Of a stretch of DNA of 64,000 bases, positions 20,110 to 30,675 are shown one piece after another (position 1 is the first letter of the stretch; each line of letters opens with the position of its first letter). The stretch covers positions 105,200,794 to 105,264,793 of the forward strand of contig OV277858.1 of the NCBI GenBank assembly GCA_922989275.2. Reading direction: 5' to 3'. A program made the position numbers and the translations under genes. The notes under the pieces were generated by a model. That model did not search any database. It saw only the letters and a program-made list of their open reading frames with translations, and was not told where the DNA came from. This stretch comes from Gari tellinella (taxonomy: Eukaryota; Mollusca; Bivalvia; Cardiida; Psammobiidae).

Positions 20110-20395
20110 TGTTAAAACAGCCCTACAATTTCCTTCTCGTCTCCTCCGTGATAGAGTCTGTTTAAATTCCGACATATTTTAATTCAATTGTTTTTGTTTC
20201 TCTCTTTTTATTCGACGGCTAGTCCTTTTCAAGATGTTACCCAGAAAATCTAATTGTCTTGAAAGCACAGAGAAATACGTCCATTCTATGCTATTATATT
20301 CGTTCTTTATCCATTTCAATTCCAGGATATATTCTGCTTCAAATCGCTGCCTGCTTCTATTTCATGAATATAGATTCCAAGCTATTTGAATTAAG
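20110..20395. other. No feature recognised
   Basis: AT-rich, pyrimidine-rich in part. No repeat match or credible exon. Confidence 0.4.
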
Positions 20396-20399
20396 AAAC

Positions 20400-20515
20400 A
20401 TCACTATTGGCGTCAAACAGTTTGGATCCTGATCAGACGCCGCGTTACGCGGCGTCTGATCAGGATACAAACTGTTTGTAAATATTACCGCAAGCAGGGT
20501 AAGGCAGTGGAGGGG
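20400..20515. mobile_element. TTAA-type repeat with type 1 hairpin, left end not found
   Basis: Stem GGATCCTGATCAGACGCCGCG and inverse at about 20415-20480; right end GGCAGTGGAGGGG before TTAA (20516-20519). Resembles the CCCCTT family at 11240. Confidence 0.65.
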
Positions 20516-20595
20516 TTAAAAATTCAATTTGTCTGAGTATATCGATCACTGTTAGATCGATGAGTTCCTAGCAGCTGAATTAAAAGCAAACTATA

Positions 20596-20832
20596 CAGTG
20601 GAGAAAACCTTATATTCTTCCCCGTTTAAACGCAAACGAATCGCAAACGCAAAACACTAAAATGTAGAAAATGCCCACTTTTTGTCAATTCTGACTATTA
20701 ATTTTAATCTGAGCGGCAAAATGTTTGGAGCAAGGTCAGTCGCCGGGTTACCAGGCGTCTGATCTGGCTCCAAACTGTTTGCAATAGAAGTAAAAGTTTA
20801 GTGTTAACGCGGTTATATGGAAATATTAATGT
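20596..20832 (+). mobile_element. Family A MITE, right end decayed
   Basis: CAGTGGAGAAAACCTTATATTC, core at about 20713-20780 with an asymmetric loop side, GTGTTAACGCGGTTATATGG then decay. Confidence 0.85.
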
Positions 20833-20967
20833 AAGAATTATGTCGTTGTTTTCTAGTAGTAGCAGATGTTCTCAGCAAGGGGATTGTTGACGGCAGACAA
20901 GTCACTGAATGAGTCAAACTTAATCTCTAATGGACCATTTTATGGGCCATTAACCTATATAGTCCTA

Positions 20968-21212
20968 CAGTGGAGAAAACGTTATATTTTCCCGTTTAAA
21001 CGCAAACGAAACGCAAGCGCATTGCAATAAAATGTAGAAAAAACAGTTATGTGACATTTTGAACGATTAAGCTTTATAAATACATATATGAGTAGCAAAC
21101 AGTTTGGTGCATACTCAAACGGCGGATTACCTGGTGCCTGATCTGGATCCAAACCGTTTGTAATAAAAATTATTGTTTTATCGTAAATGCGTTTCTTGGG
21201 AAAGATTGGAGT
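20968..21212 (+). mobile_element. Family A MITE, core heavily mutated
   Basis: CAGTGGAGAAAACGTTATATTTTCCC at the left, degenerate core at about 21097-21162, AAATGCGTTTCTTGGGAAAGATTG at the right. Confidence 0.82.
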
Positions 21213-21214
21213 CT

Positions 21215-21860
21215 TGGTTAATATGTTAATCCCTATTTTAATGCTGAATTTTTCATAATGACTTATTACATACTCATACGAAACATGGCCAGTTCATGCT
21301 GATATTTATAGGGGTGTTTTTGTTAAATACATGTAGTTCATTAATGTTTTGGCGATGCGATGATTTAGCAAACATCCGTTACGACTCCAGTTTATTTTGG
21401 TGTAGACCATTTGACCGATTTCTTAGCACCAGTTTCGGGAAAGTCAGAAGGAATAGAATTGTTTCATGCTACATCTACTCTGCTAAATGAACCATACACA
21501 AAAAATCAGACAATCTGCCAGGCCTCGTGGCAGCTTAAATCAGGCAGAAAGTAAACCTGAAATCGCTCCACTGAAGACTGTTCGCCTTACATGAGGTACA
21601 TGTACATGTACAGTGGAGAATCATGGGATCTGTCATGAGTCGATATTTAAGAAAGGCTGATCTCAACCTAGTCTATAATTGAAATGTTATTTATTAAGCA
21701 TTGGTGAGCTTAATACATGTATTGTATTATTGTAGAAGAGGTTGAGTTCAGCTTGTCTAAAATATCGACGAGTGACAGATTATTTTTCTCACTTAACCAA
21801 CGATTTCAAGTTTTATTTTTAAAAACAACAGTTACATTTTGTACACTGTGAACCCAAGTG
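21215..21860. other. No gene recognised; one solo family A end
   Basis: The only repeat sign is CAGTGGAGAATC at 21610 after TACATGTACATG. A short CAGCTTAAATCAGGCAGAAAGTAAACC (21531) recalls the type 2 arm. The 64-codon frame at 21296-21490 has no recognisable family. Confidence 0.45.
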
Positions 21861-23240
21861 CTCTAACATACATGTAGAAGAGTTATTGAATGCGTATATG
21901 CAAGAAATATTGCACGCGTCTTTGTGTTCAAATGTTTAACCAAAGCGTTCAGCAAGTGTATGAGTTTTAATGGTAGTGTTTGATTTTGAACACTTAGTAA
22001 TCCTAAACTGAACATATAATGACCATAACAAGTGCCTGACACGCTCAAAAGCAATGCAATTGATATTACACGCCTAAAACATGTTCAACGAGAAAGTGTT
22101 AAAGACAGAATACACCCCAAACACTATATTTTCATATTTAAAATGTCTACTTTACCTTTTGTGTTCAACTATGAATGCCTACGTATAACACTAGGTGTTC
22201 AGTGTTAGTATCATGTAGAACATAAGATGTTCAGGTTTTTTCGAGGAGGTAGGCCTATCACACATGAACAGTTTTCTAAAACAAAGTTGTTGCAGAGCTA
22301 GCCTAAGAACATAGCTAAACACATAGAGTAATGTCACATCTGTAACATCACCTGATGGCTTAACACTATGCAACAGCCTGCATATTCTGTTCGGGTTTTA
22401 GTCCATATATTGAGACGTCGCTAAAATTCACTCGTCATTTTCTACGAAAAGTGTGACAATGTAATATACTAAATAGAGAAGTACATATCTAGAATTACTT
22501 ACCAAATTCCTGGAGTTAGAGAGCCCCCCCCCCCCCAACCCAACACACAACTTTGTGCATTACGCCCGCTTTCTTCCTTGCTTTGCGGTTGCAGCTGTGT
22601 AGATAAAACATTTCCCATTTCCACGGTCAAAGATGAAAGCTATTACATGTACATGTATATAACAAGCATCTTAGACCAGAAAATGTATTAAATCTCCATT
22701 TTTCTCTCCTGCGAACTCCCTGGGAGTAAATGCTTTCCGCATTAAGCAAATTTCTCAGAATCGTTTCCGACGCTTCAACGAAACATGGTTTCTTGTTTTT
22801 TAAATCATACTGATAACATCATAGTGATGTCATTTAATAGCGATGAGCGATGACGTCATCAACTAATGAGTTATTCTTTTCCTATTTAAAACAGCTGTTG
22901 ATCGCAAAACGTTGATGAGGTGTTCCAGTCTTACAAAGGAAGTGCTACATGTATGTGAAGTGAATGTGCTCATCCAATCGCGTCGGAAATTCACGTACAA
23001 CTAATATTTTATCATATAAATTCAGAAAAACTGAGAAAATCTACTTTAAAGAAATTAAGGTACAGCCCCTGAACTCTAGGATCCAAACCCATAAACGCTG
23101 GTGTTCAACTTTTGAACACTGTAGCTTTCAAATACAAACACTTGGCACGCATTCTTGTAAATTCAGCAAATTTAGGGTTAGGGATGAACACATGAATGTA
23201 TTTTGTTCGGCTTTTGAATGCGTTCAGGGTCCAACTGGTC
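21860..23240. repeat. Region rich in GTGTTCA/TGAACAC words
   Basis: GTGTTCAA, GAACACTT, TGTTCAACGAG, GTGTTCAACTATG, GGTGTTCAGTG and related words recur from about 21925 to 23225 on both strands, as in an old degenerate tandem array. Includes a C13 run (22527-22539) and a TGACGTCATC at 22850. No gene identified. Confidence 0.4.
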
Positions 23241-23254
23241 TACAGTGTACACGG

Positions 23255-23376
23255 GGTCTTATCTTGATTCAAGCTGTTTGCAAATGTAAGGCAATTTCCC
23301 TCCCTATAACAACTCCCTCCGAACAACACACACACTATTTGTCTCCAATTGGGTGTTGTTGTAGAGAGGGAGCACT
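23255..23376 (+). mobile_element. Family B right-half fragment
   Basis: CTTGATTCAAGCTGTTTGCAAATG, CCCTCCCTATAACAACTCCC, GGGTGTTGTTGTAGAGAGGGAGCACTG. The left half and left hairpin arm are absent. Confidence 0.85.
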
Positions 23377-23411
23377 GCATTCTCACTGTATTATCACTCT
23401 CAATATATATA

Positions 23412-23618
23412 CAGTAAAACCTCTCTATTACGACCACTAAATTATGGTAATTAGTAGGGTGTTTACGATAGGTGACCGCTTAAAGCAAGGTGACAGTGAA
23501 ACAGAAAGCTCCTTTAGGAGCTTTCTGTTTCACTGTTACCTTGCTTTAAGCTGTTACCTGTCTATTGTACAATCAATTAGCCTTCATTTTAGTGGTCGTA
23601 ATAGCGAGGTTTTACTGT
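23412..23618 (+). mobile_element. Family E MITE, full length, reference copy
   Basis: Ends CAGTAAAACCTCTCTATTAC and the inverse GTAATAGCGAGGTTTTACTG, TA on both sides. A type 2 hairpin at about 23477-23552 has the centre AGAAAGCTCC/GGAGCTTTCT. TA target and CAGT ends suggest mobilisation by a Tc1/mariner-like transposase (inference). Confidence 0.93.
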
Positions 23619-23831
23619 ATTTAGCTTAAAAATCATCTAAAATCAACTATCGACATGTTACTGAGGTGACTATGCTTGATTGAATTCTTCTAAGGATAGT
23701 GAGCAATGTGTCGACAGTCGATTTGTTACGTCTAGTGCGTGATCACTAAAATAGAATGTAGTCTTATTTAATTTGTACGCCGGTATGAAATTCTGCTTGG
23801 AAACGATGCATCGATATACAGTCAATCTTGT

Positions 23832-24006
23832 AAAGTAAAACCTCTCTATGACAGCCACAGAATTGCTCAAATAATTAGGTGTTTACAACAGGTGACTGCT
23901 TTAAGCTTTTCTGTTTTATTATCACATTGCTTTAACTTGTCACCTACATTTTATATAATCATTAAGATTTCTGTTTAGTACATGTAGTAGTAGAGTGGAG
24001 ATACTG
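23832..24006 (+). mobile_element. Family E MITE, hairpin mostly lost
   Basis: AAAGTAAAACCTCTCTATG, AGGTGTTTACAACAGGTGACTG, CTTTAACTTGTCACC, TTAGTACATG and the end GAGTGGAGATACTG. Only short remains of the stem. Confidence 0.78.
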
Positions 24007-24008
24007 TA

Positions 24009-24235
24009 CAGTTGAGAAGACATAATAGCAAATTAAATCGAAACGAAACGCAATGCAATTCAATTAAGAAAATGACGACGTTTTGACAACTCTGACTATT
24101 TATTCTAATCTGAGTTGCAAATAATTTGAAGCTTGTTCAGACGCCGGGTTACCCGGTGTCCGATCTGGCTCCAAACTGATTGCAATGAAAATAGCCATTT
24201 AAGCATATACGCGTTTTTGGGGGAAATAATAACGT
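24009..24235 (+). mobile_element. Family A MITE, old copy
   Basis: CAGTTGAGAAGACATAATAG at the left; core at about 24118-24182 with several unpaired changes; right end lost after GGGGGAAATAATAACG. Shares TA with the preceding family E copy. Confidence 0.78.
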
Positions 24236-24391
24236 TTGAATACAAACCAAGACTCAACTTGCATTTATGTTGATTAAGAATGAAGTACATTGTAATTACC
24301 TAGGGTTTTAACTAGACTGCAATATGCACATCAATTTATCTTGCTTTGCATATCTGCCCTGTTTTTTCGGAACAAGTTAAGTACATGTATA

Positions 24392-24643
24392 CAGTGGAGA
24401 AAACGTTATCCATTCCCAAACACACCCGTTTAAGCTCAAGCTAAGTTTGATTTACATTGCAAACTGTTTGGAGCAAGATCAGACGCCGGGTACCCGGCGT
24501 CTGATCATGCTCCAAACTGTTTGCCACTCAGATTAAAATAAACAGTCAGATTTGTGAAAAACTTGTAATTTTCTATATTTAATTGCAACGAGTTTGCGTT
24601 TTGGTTACGTTTAAACTAGGAAATAATAGCGTATTCTTCACTG
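24392..24643 (-). mobile_element. Family A MITE, full length, divergent
   Basis: CAGTGGAGAAAACGTTATCC to CGTATTCTTCACTG with TA flanks. Core at 24463-24525 reads GGAGCAAGATCAGACGCCGGG and the inverse. Confidence 0.9.
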
Positions 24644-24649
24644 TAAATG

Positions 24650-25065
24650 TCCTTGTACAGTTTTCTTTTGCCATGGCTTCTAGATATACCGTGTGCTTGT
24701 ATTAAAATCCAAACATTAAACGATGATGACCATTGATCCTAAAACGAGCCGACGTTATGAACATAAAAACAATTGATTCGGGGGGAAAGAACAATGGTTA
24801 ATTACTGAGTCTCTCCGATAATTAGATGACAAGACCGGCCTCGGAGGAAATCATGGGAGTTTTGCCATAACTTTGTATACAAACATCACACAGTACATTG
24901 ATCGTCGAGTAACGATTTTTCTTGAGAACAAAATCTAAAGAAATCGCTGTGATAGCTGTTGGACATAGAAGGGGAAGACTTATAGTATTGTTTATAAGCC
25001 TGTGGGAAAGTCCCAATTCATGAACTGTTGAACGCACCAGTCGGGTGATTAAAAGGGGAACTCTG
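24650..25065. other. No feature recognised
   Basis: A minus-strand frame of 98 codons (24822-25118) runs partly into the next MITE, so I do not regard it as a gene. No repeat match otherwise. Confidence 0.4.
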
Positions 25066-25067
25066 TA

Positions 25068-25309
25068 TAGAGAGGAGAAAATGTTATTCTTACCCGGTTG
25101 AACGCAAACGCAATGCAATAAAACGTAGAAAATAAAAACATTACAATTTTAAATATAACTATTGATTTCAGTCTGTGTGGCAAACAGTTTGGAGTCTGAT
25201 CAAACGCCGGGTATCCCGGCGTCTGTAAGTCTCCAAACTGTTTGCGCTATAAATGAGAGTTTTAGTGTAAACGAAACGTAAGCGAAGACTAAAGTTTTCT
25301 CCGCTTTAC
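25068..25309 (+). mobile_element. Family A MITE, old copy
   Basis: GAGAGGAGAAAATGTTATTC, core at about 25179-25243, GTTTTAGTGTAAACG, TTTTCTCCGCTTTAC. Confidence 0.8.
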
Positions 25310-25489
25310 CAGTGGATTGTGCCATTGATCTTTTAATTTTGATCTAACAAACTAACTATAACAATTTTATAATCTTGGTAATAATATTGAAAGAATGCCC
25401 ATGCTTCCGTGTACATGTAACTCCATAATGTATCATCTTTTTTGTGAATGTAGTTACATGTATTTGTCTTTTCTCGCTTTGTAGGTACA

Positions 25490-25570
25490 TTTATGTAATT
25501 TCATGTGAAGCGCTTTTAAACGCACAACTCTTGTGTGAAAAGAGCGCTATATAAATCGGGTATAATAATA
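25490..25570 (+). repeat. Retroposon-like 3' tail
   Basis: GTGAAGCGCTTTTAAACGC, then AAAAGAGCGCTATATAAATC and an ATAATAATA run. Tails of the form GCGCTATATAAAT plus short A/T repeats are common at SINE/LINE 3' ends in many animals. Body not identified. Confidence 0.55.
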
Positions 25571-25806
25571 CAGTAGATAATCTGTTATTCTTCCCCGTTT
25601 AAACGCAAACGAAACGCAATCGCAAATCACTAAAATGTAGAAAATGTCAGTTTTTAGAAATTTCTAACACTTTATTTTAATCTGAGTTGTAAACAGTTTG
25701 GAGCCTGATCAGACGCGGCGTCTGATCTGGCTCCAAACTGTTTACAATGGAAAAAATAGTTTTAGCGTAAACGCGTTTACTGGGAAATAAAACGTCTTCT
25801 CCACTG
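25571..25806 (+). mobile_element. Family A MITE, hairpin tip deleted
   Basis: CAGTAGATAATCTGTTATTC to ACGTCTTCTCCACTG, TA flanks. The core loses its loop: GATCAGACGCGGCGTCTGATC. Inserted in the ATAATAATA end of a retroposon-like tail. Confidence 0.92.
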
Positions 25807-25814
25807 TATGTTGT

Positions 25815-26055
25815 TTTCCATTTCCAAACATGTCCATGCAATATATTGTGTATGACTCATTACTCATCGCAGACATCGGTGTATCTGTGCACATTGCGCA
25901 ATCGATAAAAGTCTACTGATATTTGGCAGATGCCCCATGGACACAGGCACGGCAAATATAAATCAACTGATGACTGTAAACCATCGTCATACTGATATCA
26001 TAGACCTGCACGAGATGATGAAATACATGCGACATAGACCATATAATTTTTTATA
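25815..26055. other. No feature recognised
   Basis: Unique-looking sequence without a frame or repeat match. Confidence 0.35.
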
Positions 26056-26092
26056 ACCCCCCCCCCACACACACACACACACACACACAAGT
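26056..26092. repeat. C-run and CA microsatellite
   Basis: CCCCCCCCC followed by (CA) repeated about twelve times. Confidence 0.95.
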
Positions 26093-26099
26093 ATAATAC

Positions 26100-26326
26100 A
26101 TGTTTAAACACAAACGAAAATAAAACGCATTGCAATCAAATGAAGACAAAAACAACTTTTTGAAAATTCTTGCATTTTGTTTTTAATATGAGTAGCAAAT
26201 AGTTTGGAACCTGATCAGAATCCGGGTTACCCGGCGTCCGATCTGGATCCCGACTGTTTGTAACGGACATAACATTTTTTTAGTGTTAATGCGTTTATTG
26301 GGTACGAATAACGTCTTCTATATGTA
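26100..26326 (+). mobile_element. Family A MITE, both ends lost
   Basis: GTTTAAACACAAACG, core at about 26194-26260 with asymmetric changes, GTGTTAATGCGTTTATTGGG, AATAACGTCTTCTATATG. Confidence 0.78.
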
Positions 26327-26514
26327 TGGCCTTAAAAAATATTGAATGTACATCATAATATATCGTCATATGGTTCCGAGTGTAGGGAAATTATGCTTTT
26401 TAGTCTCCATATTGCCTTTAGACGCCATCATCATTATGTTTCGACATCAAATTAATGTTTGTTTGAGTTTCCCTAATAAAATTGTGGTTTTTGTTTGTCA
26501 TAGATTGGACTTTA

Positions 26515-26757
26515 CAGTGGAGAAGACGTTATTCTTTCCCAAAAAACGTGCTTACACTAAAACCCTTGTGTTCAATACACACAGTTTGGAACCAAATCAG
26601 ACGCCGGGTAACCCGGCGTCTGATTATGTGCCAAACTGTTTTTCCACTCAGGTTAAGATGGAACGGCATAATTGTCAAACTGTTGTCACATTCTATATAT
26701 AATTGCAAATGTGTTTGCGGTTCAGAAATAATTAGGAAATAATTCCGTATTTTCCAA
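26515..26757 (-). mobile_element. Family A MITE, right end decayed
   Basis: CAGTGGAGAAGACGTTATTC, core at about 26580-26640 (stem keeps GACGCCGGG/CCCGGCGTC), then TTTGCGGTTCAG, GTATTTTCCAACTTG. Confidence 0.87.
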
Positions 26758-26844
26758 CTTGCAAATCGATGACTTATAAGGCTTCTCATCTGTATCGAAA
26801 CTAGCTGACACTCTGGTAATGTGTTCTAAAAGAGCGTATATATA

Positions 26845-27091
26845 CAGTGGAGAAAACGTTATTCTTTCCCGTTTAAACGCAAACGAAACGCAAACGCATT
26901 GTACTAAAGTGGAGAAAATGACAACATATTGACCATTCTAAGTATTCAATTTAATATGAGTGGCAAACAGTTTGGAGCCTGATCAAACGCTGGGTTACCC
27001 GGCGTCTGATCTGGCTCCAAACTGTTTGCATTGGAAATAATAGGTTTAGCGTAAACGCGTTTACTGGGAAAGAATAACGTTTGCTCCACTG
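26845..27091 (+). mobile_element. Family A MITE, full length
   Basis: CAGTGGAGAAAACGTTATTC to GTTTGCTCCACTG with TA flanks, core at about 26963-27028. Confidence 0.94.
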
Positions 27092-27094
27092 TAG

Positions 27095-27465
27095 TCTCAT
27101 CGCGTACCGCCATCTAGAAGCGCCATGCATGAAATGTGTCCTATGAAAAACGTCTGGCGTGAGAGTAGTTTAAAATGGTAATTCATTGGAAAGCAATGTT
27201 AAAATGATTGCTAGTTCATGTTGTGATCGGAATAATGAATTCCCAACTGCCTGAGTTTACAACCTTCATAAAAGCTGTGTTCAACCATCCAGCTTCAATT
27301 ACAAATCATGGCCATCACTCACGAAGGAGCGATCTGCATTACTTTTGTTCTGCATTTACATTTAGTTGCAACCTTTATTATAGATATCGATTCAACTTAC
27401 TTTAAGAATCCTCTAAATCAAGTATTGATTGATTTGATTTTGCATAATAACCAAATGGTAAAATA
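27095..27465. other. No feature recognised
   Basis: Two overlapping short plus-strand frames are present, without recognisable domains or splice sites. No repeat match. Confidence 0.35.
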
Positions 27466-27470
27466 TATTA

Positions 27471-27700
27471 CAGTGGAGAATGTGTTATTCTTTCCCAGTA
27501 AACGCGTTTACGCTAAAACTATTATTTACAATACAAACAGTTTGGAGCCAAATCCGGCGTCTGATCAGGCTCCAAACTGTTTGCCACCAAGATAAGATGA
27601 ATTATCAGAATTATCAAAAAGTTGTACTTTTCTATGTTTTAGTGTTTTGCGTTGGCGTACGTTTGCGTTTAAACGGGAAAGAATAACAGATTCTCCACTG
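27471..27700 (-). mobile_element. Family A MITE with partly deleted core
   Basis: CAGTGGAGAATGTGTTATTC to AGATTCTCCACTG. The left stem is shortened (GGAGCCAAATCCGGCGTCTG). Otherwise a young-subgroup copy. Confidence 0.93.
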
Positions 27701-27716
27701 TACATCAAAATTGATA

Positions 27717-27994
27717 CAGTGCTCCCTCCCTACAACGGCCATCCGAACACATATATTATGTATGTGTATCATTTTGACGTCTGCAATATCGCCTGCTTCA
27801 AGTTATCGTCTGCTGTTTTTCCCAAAGTCACATATTGGACATTCTAACAGAAAGACCATAATGAGTGACGTCTGATCTGGGTTCAAGCTGTTTTAAATGA
27901 AAGCTAATTTCCCTCCCTATAATATCTCCCTCTGAACAACACACACACTCTTTTTCTTCAATTTGATGTCGTTGTAGCTCTAGAGGGAGCATTG
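27717..27994 (+). mobile_element. Family B MITE, shortened
   Basis: CAGTGCTCCCTCCCTACAAC to GTAGCTCTAGAGGGAGCATTG. About 40 bp are missing after the left end and the hairpin is reduced to its right arm. Confidence 0.88.
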
Positions 27995-27996
27995 TA

Positions 27997-28220
27997 CAGT
28001 AGAGAATACGGCATTTTTGTCTGATAAAATAAAAATAAACTCAAATAAAAAGCAATAAAAAGTAGAAAAATTAAATGTTTTGAAATGCATAACCATTTAT
28101 ATTTATCTGAGTGGATCGCTGCATGGTTAGATGTCGGTTACCCGGCGTCTGATTTGGTACAAAACTGTTTTCGATGGCAAAAATTGTGTTAAACGAGAAA
28201 GAAAAACGTCTTCTCCCCTG
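27997..28220 (+). mobile_element. Family A MITE, old copy
   Basis: CAGTAGAGAATACGGCATTT to ACGTCTTCTCCCCTG. Core truncated to TCGGTTACCCGGCGTCTGATTTGG. Shares TA with the preceding family B copy. Confidence 0.78.
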
Positions 28221-28224
28221 TATT

Positions 28225-28845
28225 ACTTCTAAGGTTGTTATTTTCTTCATTTTCTTGCAATCTGTCATCGGTTTTTTGGTTTTGAACGAGAAAAAATCCG
28301 CTGTAACTCGGCGTCTATTCAGGATGAAAACTGTTCACACAAAACTTGTAACCACCTTTGGCGGTGAACAGTTAATCACAGAAAACAATCAGTTTTGAGT
28401 GACAGTAATTGCCCTGTACTAAAATGATATTGGTCTGGTTTCCATGGCAACACTGAATTTGAAAATGACAGCATTTTCGACAAGAATGTTACGATGATAT
28501 TTCGTCCAGAATAATAAATTCTATATTGCACTGTTTCATAAATTCGTTTTTGCATAATATCAATATGGGCTAAATAGCGTATAAATATTAATGGGTTTAG
28601 ATATAACTGTTTGCCACTCTGCATGTGTGTTGTTTTTTTTTTAAAATACAGAGGAATATCTCTATAGCTACCAATTATTTATGATGAATGCAGAATTGAA
28701 AATGCCAGTTTCTGCTTAATAAAGACAACGGTAATGCAGAAAGCTCCTTTATATTTGTTGTGCATTAACGCTTTCGACCATAATTTTTACGCATTCAATT
28801 TATTTAACCACGTTTGCATATACACCGTAGGAAATATTTTAATAT
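28225..28845. other. Mostly unrecognised, faint MITE trace
   Basis: GTTTTGAACGAGAAAAAATCCG and CTCGGCGTCTATTCAGG at 28278-28326 recall family A. The rest has no recognisable feature. Confidence 0.4.
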
Positions 28846-28849
28846 CCTA

Positions 28850-29095
28850 CAGTAGAGAATCTGTTATTCTTTCCCGTTTAAACGCAAACGTACGCAAACG
28901 CAAAGCACTAAAACGTAGAAAAGAACAACTTTTGGACAATTCTGATATGTCATGTTTATCTTGGTGGCAAACAGTTTGGAGCCTGATCAGACGCCGGGTT
29001 ACCCGGCGTCTGATCTGGCTCCAAACTGTTTGCTATGCAAATAATAGTTTTAGCGTAAACGCGTTTATTGGGAAAGAATAACACATTCTCCACTG
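28850..29095 (+). mobile_element. Family A MITE, young subfamily
   Basis: CAGTAGAGAATCTGTTATTC to CACATTCTCCACTG, TA flanks, intact core at about 28968-29032, AAAGAACAAC marker. Confidence 0.95.
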
Positions 29096-29097
29096 TA

Positions 29098-29228
29098 ATA
29101 GACGGTAGCTTAAAGCATATTGAGAGTTAAACAGAATGAGCCTTAAAGCGCATTCTGTTTTATTTTCAACTTGCTTTAAATGTTCACATGTCTTCAAAAC
29201 TAGAAACAGGCTATGAGGTAAAGTGTTC
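29098..29228 (-). mobile_element. Family C MITE fragment
   Basis: GGTAGCTTAAAGCATATTGAG, mutated type 2 stem, then CATGTCTTCAAAACTAGAAACAGGC and GGTAAAGTGTT. The other half is missing. Confidence 0.8.
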
Positions 29229-29267
29229 AGACTAATAATGAGGGACATTCAGTGCCGTTTAAGAGGC

Positions 29268-29624
29268 GTTCGACTGTACAACGGCCCTCCGAACAACGAG
29301 TCTTCCTTACAACAACACTTGTTACTGTTCCCGAAACAAGACATATAATGTCCAACTTTTTCACGGCTTCAATATCGTCTGCCTAAAATATTGTGGTCTG
29401 CTGTTTTTCTCAAAGTCACATATTCGTCATTAAAACAGGAAAAACATAATGACGAGTGACAAACAGATTGAATCCAGATATGACGCCTCGTGACGCGGCG
29501 TCTGACTTGGATTCAAGTTGTTTGCAAATTTAAGCCAATTTCCCTCCCTATAACAACTCCATCCGTGGAACAGGAACACACTCTTTGTCTCCCATTGGGT
29601 GTTGTTGTATAGAGGGATTGCTGT
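29268..29624 (+). mobile_element. Family B MITE, full length
   Basis: ACTGTACAACGGCCCTCC at the left, CAATATCGTCTGCC and TCGTCATTAAAACAGG inside, core at about 29459-29524 (GACGCCTCG/CGCGGCGTC), right end GTTGTATAGAGGGATTGCTG. Confidence 0.88.
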
Positions 29625-29702
29625 AGTTATAAATATTTATTTTAAGAGATGTTTTCTGTCTGACAATTTTGTGGGGGAATGGTGCTTCGAATGCTAAAGA
29701 TA

Positions 29703-29948
29703 CAGTGGAGAATGGGTTATTCTTTCCCAATAAACGCGTTTACTCTAAAACTATTATTTGCAGTGCAAACAGTTTGGAGCCAGATCAGACGCCGGGTAAC
29801 CCGGCGTCTGACCAGGCTCCAAACGGTTTGCCACCAAGATAAACATGAAATATCAGAATTGACCAAAAGTTGTTCTTTTCTACGTTTTAGTGTTTTGCGT
29901 TTGCGTACGTTTGCGTTTAAACGGGAAAGAATAACACATTCTCCACTG
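29703..29948 (-). mobile_element. Family A MITE, full length
   Basis: CAGTGGAGAATGGGTTATTC to CACATTCTCCACTG, TA flanks, core at about 29766-29830. Confidence 0.95.
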
Positions 29949-30113
29949 TAATGTATAATTCAAGATTATACAGTATGCAGGCTTGGTCGATAAACCAGTC
30001 GAATTCTTATCCGGAGAGAATTGCGTATGCTGCAGGTCGAAGGGTTGCCTTTGTTTGGTTGTAGTTTCGTTAAATATCAAATGTGTTTGTTTTATTATAC
30101 TGATGAACCTTAA

Positions 30114-30356
30114 CCCTTTGAACCCTAGTCCCGCATATAGGCGTCATTTTCAAACAGTGTACATGTGAATAGTACACTTGTCCTGTGCAAACATTGAATA
30201 CCCAGATCAGAGGGCTCCGAAAGGAGCCCTCTGATCAGGGTCTTCACTGTTTGTCATAATGCCAAACATTGACAAAAACAACCCTTAAAAGTCAGAAATG
30301 GACTAGACTAAAATGGTAACTAGAATTGTCCATTTAAAGTTTCAGGGAGGAAAGAG
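30114..30356. mobile_element. TTAA-type MITE (family J) with a rebuilt type 1 core
   Basis: CCCTTTGAACCCTAGTCCC after TTAA (30110-30113) and GGGAGGAAAGAG before TTAA (30357-30360). The core (30200-30240) keeps CAGATCAGAGGGC in one arm and its exact inverse in the other, so the inner stem differs from the GACGCCG form but is still paired. Confidence 0.82.
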
Positions 30357-30374
30357 TTAATTAAACGAGGTTTA

Positions 30375-30567
30375 CAGTTGAAAACACGTTATTCTTTCCC
30401 GTTTAAACGCAAACGAAGAAAATGACAATCTGTTGATAATTCTTACCGATTATTAGGTCTGAGTGGCAAACAGTTTAGAGTCTGATCCGGCTCCAAACTG
30501 TTTGAAATGCAAATACAAGATTTAGCATAAACGTGTTGATTTGGAAAGAATAACGTCTTCTCCACTG
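30375..30567 (+). mobile_element. Family A MITE, internal deletions
   Basis: CAGTTGAAAACACGTTATTC to ACGTCTTCTCCACTG. The core is only CAAACAGTTTAGAGTCTGATCCGGCTCCAAACTG, and about 30 bp after GCAAACG are missing. Confidence 0.87.
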
Positions 30568-30632
30568 TAAAATCTTTGGATAATGACCTGTCCCAGAGTT
30601 TCCTAAATCGATTGTTGCTGGATACATTTTGT

Positions 30633-30675
30633 AACTCTTTCAGCGTCAATCATAATCGTCTGTTTAACCCTTTCA
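30633..30675. repeat. Target duplication of the LINE insertion, left copy
   Basis: Forty-three bases (starting AACTCTTTCAGCGTC, ending ACCCTTTCA) that recur at 31315-31357 with one base difference. The last part is TTAA plus the first bases of the family D element at 31350, so the LINE entered an existing family D copy. Confidence 0.92.

Noticed and set aside
22850..22860. TGACGTCA as a promoter element
   Set aside because: A single CRE-like word without a nearby gene start is not evidence of a promoter; the same word occurs elsewhere by chance (for example 3642, 6128).
22964..23440. Plus-strand frame of 158 codons
   Set aside because: It runs through a family B fragment into a family E end, so it is a composite of repeats rather than a gene.
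24822..25118. Minus-strand frame of 98 codons
   Set aside because: Its start lies within a family A copy, and the peptide shows no motif or family resemblance.
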